A stretch of 64,000 nt of DNA, from the NCBI GenBank assembly GCA_031425275.1, contig JANPJA010000073.1, positions 62,001 through 126,000 of the forward strand, given 5' to 3'. The position numbers and the translations under genes are program-made. A model generated the notes under the pieces. That model made no database searches. It saw only the letters and a program-made list of their open reading frames with translations, and was not told where the DNA came from. Source of the stretch: JAIVGV01 sp031425275. GTDB lineage: Bacteria > Acidobacteriota > Blastocatellia > Pyrinomonadales > Pyrinomonadaceae. Below, in pieces: positions 56,628 to 64,000 of this stretch (positions are counted from its first letter, which is position 1; the number at the start of each line of letters is the position of its first letter).

Positions 56628-57866
56628 ATGGCCGAGTTCATCTGTCGTTTGGGGACGCCCGCGGGCGAGGTCGTGACGCGCACGGTCGAGGCCATGGGCG
56701 TCTCGGAGGCGCGCTCGCGTCTGGAGGCCGAGGGCTACCGCGTCTTCTCCGTCGCGCCGCCGAAAAAAGCGGGCGCGGCCTCCTTCACGCGCGGGGGCCG
56801 GAGCGGCCTCTCGGTGCGGATCAAGGCCGGCGACTTCCTCCTCTTCAACCAGCAGCTCGCCGCCCTCGTGCGCGCCGGCATCCCGATTTTGCAATCCGTC
56901 ACGATGCTCCGGCGGCGTGCGGCCAGCTCGCGGCTGCGCGCCGTGCTGACCGACGTGGAGGAGAAGATTCGCGGCGGCATGGCCCTCTCGCAAGCCTTCT
57001 CGGCGCAGGGGCCGATCTTCCCGCGCATCTACACGGCCTCCATACTCGCGGGCGAGCGTTCCGGCGCGCTCGACGACGTGCTCAACCGCTACAACAACTT
57101 CATGCGGCGCGGCGTCGAAATCCGCCGCAAGATTCGCGGCGCGCTGGCCTACCCGCTGTTCCTGCTCGCGGCCTCGTTCGGCATGGTCATCTTCCTGACG
57201 ACCTACGTCGTGCCGCGCATGGCCCGCCTCTTCGAGGGCTTCGGCAACAACTTGCCCGCGATCACGGCCGTCGTCGTCGGCATCTCGAACTGGATGGCCG
57301 CCAACATCATCTGGTTCGGCCCCACCGCCATCATCAGCGCGATCCTGCTCTACGTCTGGTCGCGCACGCCCCCGGGCCGCATCGCCATCGACCGTCTGCT
57401 CGTCAAACTCCCCATCGTGGGCAACCTGATGACGCAGCTCGCCGTCGCGCAGGTGACGCGCTCGCTCTCGACGCTGCTCGCGGGCGGCATCACGCTCGTC
57501 GAGTCGTGGGAGATCGCGGCCGAGGCGATCACGAACCGGGAGCTGCGCGCGCGCTCGTCGGCGATTCTGCCGATGTTGCGCGAGGGGCGTTCGTTCACCG
57601 AGAGCCTGTCGTCGGCCGGGTGGATTCCGCCGCTCGCCCTCGACATGATCAGCGTGGGCGAAGGCTCGGGCAATTTGCGCGAGATGATGGACGAGGTGGC
57701 GACCTTCTACGACGCCGAGTCGGAGGTGCGACTCGAACAGTTGACCACCATCCTCGAACCTGCAATCCTGCTCGTGATGGGCGGGATCGTCATCACGATT
57801 TTGCTCGCGATTTATCTGCCGATTATCCAGTCGATCTCGAACGTGTCGGGGATGCCGACAAGCTGA
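56628..57866 (+). CDS. pilC: Type IV pilus/type II secretion inner-membrane platform protein
   Basis: The 412-residue PilC/GspF protein has two repeats of the T2SSF domain: FLLFNQQLAALVRAGIPILQ with GMALSQAFSAQGPIFPRIYT and ILAGERSGALDDVLNRYNNF; then TRSLSTLLAGGITLVESWEI with FTESLSSAGWIPPLALDMIS and VGEGSGNLREMMDEVATFYD. Three membrane helices lie at the usual places (PLFLLAASFGMVIFLTTYVV; IIWFGPTAIISAILLYVWSR; ILLVMGGIVITILLAIYLPI). It anchors the assembly ATPase. It is the first gene of the run pilC-pilB-secretin-pseudopilins. Confidence 0.96.
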   Translation: MAEFICRLGTPAGEVVTRTVEAMGVSEARSRLEAEGYRVFSVAPPKKAGAASFTRGGRSGLSVRIKAGDFLLFNQQLAALVRAGIPILQSVTMLRRRAASSRLRAVLTDVEEKIRGGMALSQAFSAQGPIFPRIYTASILAGERSGALDDVLNRYNNFMRRGVEIRRKIRGALAYPLFLLAASFGMVIFLTTYVVPRMARLFEGFGNNLPAITAVVVGISNWMAANIIWFGPTAIISAILLYVWSRTPPGRIAIDRLLVKLPIVGNLMTQLAVAQVTRSLSTLLAGGITLVESWEIAAEAITNRELRARSSAILPMLREGRSFTESLSSAGWIPPLALDMISVGEGSGNLREMMDEVATFYDAESEVRLEQLTTILEPAILLVMGGIVITILLAIYLPIIQSISNVSGMPTS

Positions 57867-57984
57867 CCAAGGCCCGGGTGCGCGGGGCGGGCAGTCGGAC
57901 GGTAAATTTCTGCATCTGAGTAGTTTAGGCCCGACGCTGAGCTTTTGACCCGGTTGCCCGAAGCGGCAGTTCAACGAAAAGTTT

Positions 57985-59694
<1,710 letters not shown>

Positions 59695-59715
<21 letters not shown>

Positions 59716-59873
59716 TCAGTTATTGACTCCCGGCCGCAGACCCGCCCGCGTCCCCGTGGGCCGGCCAAGTTAAGGAACATTTCTCCCGACCCGACGTGTA
59801 ACTCGAACAGTCGGCCGCCCGCCGCCGGGCCGTCAACAACTGACCACGGACAACTGACCACGGACAACTGACA
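59695..59873. repeat. CAGTTGTCCGTGG-type iterated inverted repeat between pilB and the secretin gene
   Basis: The left arm GTCAGTGGTCAGTGGTCAGT begins in the last codons of pilB. The right arm (from about 59823) has CAACAACTGACCACGGACAA and three further words down to CTGACA, then GCTTTTTTTT before the ribosome-binding site ACGAGG. The spacer is longer than in other members (about 100 nt). Confidence 0.88.
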
Positions 59874-59890
59874 GCTTTTTTTACGAGGTT

Positions 59891-62617
59891 TTGAAGATGA
59901 AGCATCTGGTTCACGCTCGCTCGCTGGCGTCGCTCGTCGTCGCGCTCTGTCTGCTGGCCGCGCCCGTCGGGGTGATGGCGAAGAAGAAGGGCGATAAGAA
60001 TTACAAGCGCGGGCTTGAGGCCGAGAACGCGAAGCAGTGGGAGCAGGCCGCGCAGGAGTTCGCGCTCGCGGTCGCGGCCAACCCCTCGGACATGGAGTTC
60101 CAACTCCACTACCGTCGCGCACTCTTCAACGCCTCGCAGAAGTTCATGGAGCAGGGGCGGACGCTCTCCGAGGCGGGCGACTACACGGGGGCCTACAACG
60201 CCTTCCGCCAAGCTTACGGCTACGACCCCGTCAACGAGTTGGCGAAGGCCGAGATGGATCGGATGCTCCGGCTCCAGCGCGACAAGGAGGAGGCGACGGG
60301 GCGCACCCGCACCGCTAACACCCGCGACGGCGGCGGCCGCGTCGTCCGCTCGTCCTACGACGGCGCGAACGGCGCGAACGGCGCGAACGGAACCGACGGC
60401 CAGCCCGCCGCCAACACGGCCCGCGCGGCGGCGGCGGCCCGCGTCGAGCAGCAACAGCCGCCGACGCGCTCCGAGCAGTTGCGCGTCATCAACTACAACG
60501 GCGACCTCGAAGGCTTCGTCCGCAAGATGGCCGAGGAGCTTGAGTTCAATGTCATCTTCGACCGCGACTTCCCCAAGCGCACCGTCAACGTCAACTTGCG
60601 CAACGTGACGGCCGCGCGCGCCCTCGACCACGTCTTCCTCGCGCACAACCTCTTCTTCCAAAAGCTCGACCGCCGCACGGTGCTGATCGCCGACCAGTCG
60701 AAGCGCGGCCAGTACCAGCAGTTGGTGCTGCGCACCTTCTACCTGACGAACATCGACCCGAACAACGCGCGCACGCTCATCCAGTCCAGCCTTCCGCCGA
60801 ACTCCGGCCGGCAGGCCATCGTCACGCCGAACAAGGAGACCAACTCGATCACGGTGCGCGACACGCCGGAGAACGTCCGGCTGATCGAGGAGTTGATCGC
60901 GAGCATCGACAAGGAGCGGGCCGAGGTCGTGATGGACGTGAACATCTACGAGGTGTCGCGCACCGACCTGCTCACGCTCGGCAACCAGATCGGCGATCAG
61001 GGATCGCTCACCGGCCTCGGCGGCCTCAACCCGGTGCAGATTCTCGTCGGCGGCCCGAACGGGCGCGGCGGGGTGGTGCGCGGCGGGACGACGACGGGCG
61101 GCGGCAAGGGCGACACCACCAAGGTGCTGGCCGAGGCCACGACGGCGGCCACCAGCATCGCCACCGCCATCGGCGGCTCGTTCCTGCTGCCGGCGACGCG
61201 GCTCTCGGCCTTCCAGTCGAAGGACAACACGCGGCTCCTGGCCCACACGCTCGTCCACGCCTTCGACGGCGAGCAATCGACGACGCGCATCGGCCAGAAG
61301 GTTCCCGTCCAGACCGCCTCGGTCTCGCCTTTCGGATCGGGCACGGGGACGAACACGGGGGCGAACGCCGGCGCGGCCAACAACATCTTCGGCAACAGCG
61401 GCTTCCCCGTCATCCAGTATCAAGACACCGGCCTGATCCTGAAGTTTACGCCGCAGGTCTTCCCGAATCAGGACGTGCAGGTGAAGATGGAGATCGAGTC
61501 GAACGACGTGATCGGGGCTTCGACCGCGCTGACGCCGACGTTTAGCCAGCGCAGCGTCGCCGGCATGGCCCGCATCCCGAACAACCGGACGATGATGATC
61601 GCCTCGGTCGCGCAGGACAGGGAGTCGCGCGGGCGGCAGGGTCTGCCGCTCCTCGGCCTGATCCCCATCCTCGGCCGCCTGTTCAGCACGCCGACCAGAA
61701 GCGACAGCAACAACGACATCGTCATCACCGTCACGCCGCGCGTCTTGCGCGCGCCCAGCATCACCCCCAACGACATCAAGCTCAAGCCGAGCGGGACGCT
61801 GCAAGCCCCCGTCTCCGACACGCTCGAAGCGGTCGTGCGCGACGCCGAGCGCGAGGATCAACTCGCCGCCGCGCGCCTGCTCCCGACCGACGTGAACGTC
61901 CAGTTGCCGGCCCTCCCGGCGTCGGCCGAGACCGCTTCGGCGCAGCCGGGCGCGGCCCAAACCGGGCAGCAACCCGACGCCGAACAACCCGCGTTCGTCC
62001 CCGCGCCGAAGCTCCTCGCGGCGGGCGATAACTCCGCCGCCCCGTCCGCCGCGCTCCCCGTAGTCTTCGTCGAAGACGTGCCGCCGCCCGCGGTGAAATC
62101 AGTTAACCCCGGCGCGAAGGCGTTCGCGCCGGCCGCGACCACGACGGCCGCCGCGCCGATCAAAACGCCGGCCGCGACCGCCGCGCCGGGGGCGGGGGCC
62201 GAGTTGTACGTCGTCGCCGGCGGCGGGTCGGAGATGCGCGTCGGCCAGCGGCAGCGTCTGATGATTTTCGTCAAGACGGGGACGCCGCTCGCGCTTGCCG
62301 CGGCGACGCTGAAGTTCGACCCGCGCGTTTTGGCGGTGCGCTCCGTTACGCAGGGCAGCATGTTCGGCGAAGGCGCGGGCGCTCCGAAGCCTTCGATCAC
62401 GCAGTCGGCCGATTCGTCGGGCCAACTGCTCGCGCTCGTCGCGCCGCCCGCCGGGATGCACGTCACGGGGATGGGCGTGCTGCTCTTCGTCGAAGTCGAG
62501 GCGCTGGCGGCGGGCGTGAGCGCGGTCGGCTTCGACCACACGGGCGTCCACCTGATGAGCGCGGACGGCCGCGGCGTCGTGGCGCGAGTCTCGGAGATTC
62601 GGCTGACGGTGAAGTAG
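59891..62617 (+). CDS. Secretin with N-terminal TPR-like and C-terminal cohesin-like domains
   Basis: The 908-residue outer-membrane channel protein has a signal peptide (LASLVVALCLLAAPVGVMA) and a TPR-like helix set (YKRGLEAENAKQWEQAAQEF; AGDYTGAYNAFRQAYGYDP). Next are an Asn/Gly/Ala spacer, an STN/N0-like domain (FNVIFDRDFPKRTVNVNLRN), an N1-like domain (ITVRDTPENVRLIEELIASI) and the secretin core (VPVQTASVSPFG about 470; VIQYQDTGLILKFTPQVF; PLLGLIPILGRLF about 590). Unlike canonical GspD/PilQ it ends in a cohesin-like module (about 771-905: LMIFVKTGTPLALAAATLKF), which could bind a dockerin-like or surface partner. Confidence 0.92.
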   Translation: MKMKHLVHARSLASLVVALCLLAAPVGVMAKKKGDKNYKRGLEAENAKQWEQAAQEFALAVAANPSDMEFQLHYRRALFNASQKFMEQGRTLSEAGDYTGAYNAFRQAYGYDPVNELAKAEMDRMLRLQRDKEEATGRTRTANTRDGGGRVVRSSYDGANGANGANGTDGQPAANTARAAAAARVEQQQPPTRSEQLRVINYNGDLEGFVRKMAEELEFNVIFDRDFPKRTVNVNLRNVTAARALDHVFLAHNLFFQKLDRRTVLIADQSKRGQYQQLVLRTFYLTNIDPNNARTLIQSSLPPNSGRQAIVTPNKETNSITVRDTPENVRLIEELIASIDKERAEVVMDVNIYEVSRTDLLTLGNQIGDQGSLTGLGGLNPVQILVGGPNGRGGVVRGGTTTGGGKGDTTKVLAEATTAATSIATAIGGSFLLPATRLSAFQSKDNTRLLAHTLVHAFDGEQSTTRIGQKVPVQTASVSPFGSGTGTNTGANAGAANNIFGNSGFPVIQYQDTGLILKFTPQVFPNQDVQVKMEIESNDVIGASTALTPTFSQRSVAGMARIPNNRTMMIASVAQDRESRGRQGLPLLGLIPILGRLFSTPTRSDSNNDIVITVTPRVLRAPSITPNDIKLKPSGTLQAPVSDTLEAVVRDAEREDQLAAARLLPTDVNVQLPALPASAETASAQPGAAQTGQQPDAEQPAFVPAPKLLAAGDNSAAPSAALPVVFVEDVPPPAVKSVNPGAKAFAPAATTTAAAPIKTPAATAAPGAGAELYVVAGGGSEMRVGQRQRLMIFVKTGTPLALAAATLKFDPRVLAVRSVTQGSMFGEGAGAPKPSITQSADSSGQLLALVAPPAGMHVTGMGVLLFVEVEALAAGVSAVGFDHTGVHLMSADGRGVVARVSEIRLTVK

Positions 62618-62623
62618 GGGAGC

Positions 62624-63310
62624 ATGGCGCGCGCCGCAGAGAGAAGTGAACGGGGGTGGTCGCTCATCGAACTCGTCATCGCGATGACGGTGATGGCGAT
62701 CCTCGCGCTCGGCGCGATCCCGATGATCAAGACGGCGGTGCGGCGGCAGAAGGAGTCGCAACTGCGCGAGTCGCTGCGCTCCATGCGCGAGGCGATCAAG
62801 GAGTTCCGCCGCGACACCGTGGGGATACAATGCACGGGCGCTCCGGGGGGCGCGCCGGGCGGCGGCGGCGACATCACGCCGAACCCGCAGCCGCAGCCGA
62901 ACCAGCCGCCGGGCCAGCAGCAGCAGGGGGGCCTGACCGATCCGCGCAGCAAGGTCGTCATCGCCGACTGCACGATCTTCACGGTCGATAACACGGATCA
63001 CTACCCGCCCGATCTCGACACGCTCGTCTCCGGCGTCAACGTCCTGCCGCGCGCGCAGCCGGCGGCGAGCGCGACCGGCAGTCTGGAAGGGAACTTCCTC
63101 GAAAAGCAGGGCCAGCTCGCCTTTAAGAAGAAGCACTACCTGCGCGAGATTCCGGTCGATCCGATCACGAACAAGAAGGACTGGGTGTTCTGTTCGAGTT
63201 GGGAAGAGCAGGGGCAGGACTCCTGCTCCGGCAAGGAAAACGTCTTCGACGTGCGCTCGCGCTCGCAGGAGAAAACGCTCAGCGGTCGGGAGAAGTACAG
63301 CGATTGGTAA
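62624..63310 (+). CDS. Pseudopilin (GspG-like) with low-complexity insertion
   Basis: The 228-residue protein has a prepilin signal: SERGWSLIELVIAMTVMAIL, cleaved after the Gly with Trp in place of the usual Phe at +1 and Glu at +5. The C-terminal GspG-type end HYLREIPVDPITNKKDWVF..DVRSRSQEKTLSGREKYSDW is clear. Between them stands a Pro/Gly/Gln-rich insertion of about 40 residues (PGGAPGGGGDITPNPQPQPN, GQQQQGG). Such a loop in the globular head is unusual. It starts six bases after the secretin stop and is followed by a second pseudopilin after four bases. Confidence 0.88.
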   Translation: MARAAERSERGWSLIELVIAMTVMAILALGAIPMIKTAVRRQKESQLRESLRSMREAIKEFRRDTVGIQCTGAPGGAPGGGGDITPNPQPQPNQPPGQQQQGGLTDPRSKVVIADCTIFTVDNTDHYPPDLDTLVSGVNVLPRAQPAASATGSLEGNFLEKQGQLAFKKKHYLREIPVDPITNKKDWVFCSSWEEQGQDSCSGKENVFDVRSRSQEKTLSGREKYSDW

Positions 63311-63314
63311 GACT

Positions 63315-63827
63315 ATGACAACTACTATTGCGGAATGCGGAATGCGGAATGCGGATTCCAAGAGCCGGGCGGACAGGCTGCCGGGGCGCGCCGCCGTGCG
63401 CGTGCGACTCCTCCTTTCGGCAATCCGCAATCCGCCATCCGCCATCCGCAATGAGAAGGGCTTCACGCTCCTCGAGTTGATGATCGTCATCTCGATCATC
63501 ATCATCCTCGCCGTCATCGTCTTGCCACAGTACATCCGCACGACGCAGGCGGCGCGCGAGTCGGTGCTCAAAGACGACTTGTTCCAGATGCGCAAGCTGC
63601 TCGACCAGTACGCGGCCGACAAGGGCAAGCTCCCTTCGTCGCTCGACGAGCTCGTCACCGAAGGCTACCTGCGCGAAATCCCCATCGACCCGATCACCGA
63701 GGCGCGCGACTGGAACGCCATCACCGGCAGCGACCCGCTCTCCGGCGAGGGCGGTCAGGGCGTCACCGACGTGCGCAGCTCGTCGTCCGAGTCGGGCACG
63801 GACGGCAGGCCGTACAGCGAATGGTAG
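63315..63827 (+). CDS. GspG-like pseudopilin with repeat-encoded leader
   Basis: The protein has the prepilin signal EKGFTLLELMIVISIIIILA, then TTQAARESVLKDDLFQMRKL, LDQYAADKGKLPSSLDELVT and the end EIPIDPITEARDWNAITGSD..PYSEW, the major pseudopilin pattern. The leader before EKG|F is up to 48 residues if ATG 63315 is used, against the usual 6-26. It is encoded by an iterated GCGGAAT/ATCCGCC repeat (MRNAD, AIRNPPSAIRN). No ATG lies closer in frame; GTG codons at about 63394 and 63400 would give leaders of about 20-22 residues. It follows another pseudopilin gene by four bases. Confidence 0.85.
   Translation: MTTTIAECGMRNADSKSRADRLPGRAAVRVRLLLSAIRNPPSAIRNEKGFTLLELMIVISIIIILAVIVLPQYIRTTQAARESVLKDDLFQMRKLLDQYAADKGKLPSSLDELVTEGYLREIPIDPITEARDWNAITGSDPLSGEGGQGVTDVRSSSSESGTDGRPYSEW
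63326..63452. repeat. GCGGAAT-iterated inverted repeat inside the pseudopilin leader
   Basis: Left: TTGCGGAATGCGGAATGCGG and AATGCGGATTCC. Right: GGCAATCCGCAATCCGCCAT and CCGCCATCCGCAAT. The spacer is about 60 nt. The element overlaps the start of the coding region and remains in frame. It is the same family as 270-432. Confidence 0.88.
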
Positions 63828-63834
63828 TCAAAAG

Positions 63835-63959
63835 CCGCGAACCGTAAACCGTGACGGGTGACAAGTAAAATCAGTCTTCCCTTGTTGCCCATCTCACGTT
63901 ACGGTTCACGGGCTCTCCCTTTATCACCTGTCACGGTTTACGGTTCACGGTTCACGGCC
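63835..63959. repeat. ACCGTAAACCGTGAC / GGTGACAAG iterated inverted repeat
   Basis: The left side reads CGAACCGTAAACCGTGACGG then GTGACAAG. The right side has ATCACCTGTCACGGTTTACG and GTTCACGGTTCACGG. An inner pair is CACGTTACGGTTCACGGG. It is partly related to the 46357 element (GGTGAC words). It separates the pseudopilin gene from the next gene. Confidence 0.83.
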
Positions 63960-63962
63960 TTT

Positions 63963-64000
63963 ATGAATCCCTTCTCCCGAATCACCAAGCCGCTCCTGCC
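63963..64000 (+). CDS. Start of a further gene, cut by window edge
   Basis: An ATG at 63963 opens a frame reading MNPFSRITKPLL to the edge. It follows the pseudopilins in the same direction and is probably another pilus or secretion gene (PilM-like or membrane proteins often follow), but twelve codons do not allow a family call. Confidence 0.4.
   Translation, partial: MNPFSRITKPLL

Noticed and set aside
59720..61987. A 755-codon minus-strand open frame opposite the secretin gene
   Set aside because: Same pattern of antisense shadow; the plus-strand frame carries the full secretin signature.

Overview
The window is GC-rich DNA that most resembles an Acidobacteriota chromosome. The best marker is three secreted proteins of the VWFA-related family typical of that phylum (26453-27694, 53632-54837, 55129-56253). 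A secretin with a C-terminal cohesin-like domain, many small exported proteins and a heavy load of short intergenic repeats fit the same picture. I cannot assign a lower rank from sequence alone. Nothing suggests a phage or plasmid.

Layout. (1) 1-12.3 kb: a DciA-like gene cut by the edge, maf, a cysteine-free thioredoxin-fold protein, then a long minus-strand block built round a three-subunit molybdenum hydroxylase ([2Fe-2S] 11802-12320, Mo 6077-8524, FAD 3332-4318) and a MocA-type cofactor cytidylyltransferase. Both subunit junctions are occupied by foreign-looking modules: a type IIG-like methylase/restriction gene between the first two subunits, and a row of small gene pairs (DUF6883/DUF4926 and two BrnT-type toxin/antitoxin pairs) between the Mo and FAD genes. 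Copies of the 3' end of the Mo gene separate those small pairs. The FAD subunit carries the four-cysteine insertion of 4-hydroxybenzoyl-CoA reductase. (2) 12.7-24.4 kb: a secreted Asp-box protein, a PDZ/Ser-Thr kinase pair, vitamin genes folK-panB-panC, and a membrane permease. (3) 24.6-42.4 kb: housekeeping and envelope genes (AlbA_2 ATPase, VWFA protein, mscL, tRNA-Ala beside the alanyl-tRNA editing gene alaX, M61 peptidase, lipid kinase, metallo-beta-lactamase-fold hydrolase, glycolipid glycosyltransferase, guaB, RodZ-like protein).

(4) 42.8-50.6 kb: a compact bacterial microcompartment operon ending in a strong terminator: BMC-H shell protein, acylating aldehyde dehydrogenase with a long tail, BMC-P vertex protein, ACT-domain protein, zinc-ribbon membrane protein, UPF0210 protein, POTRA-repeat exported protein, DUF4177-like protein, second BMC-H. 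No aldehyde-producing signature enzyme, phosphotransacylase, alcohol dehydrogenase or BMC-T is present, so the substrate is unknown. Three neighbouring gaps inside the operon are each filled by a long perfect hairpin, and the hairpins come from different repeat families. (5) 50.7-64 kb: a CNNM/HlyC-type protein, CorA, two VWFA proteins, and a type IV pilus/type II secretion operon (pilC, pilB, secretin, two pseudopilins).

A theme across the window is dispersed intergenic repeats of at least six sequence families that share one architecture: a 6-12 bp word iterated in tandem, a roughly 10-65 nt spacer, then the same word iterated in reverse complement. Several run into reading frames and form parts of protein termini (PilB, a pseudopilin, MocA).
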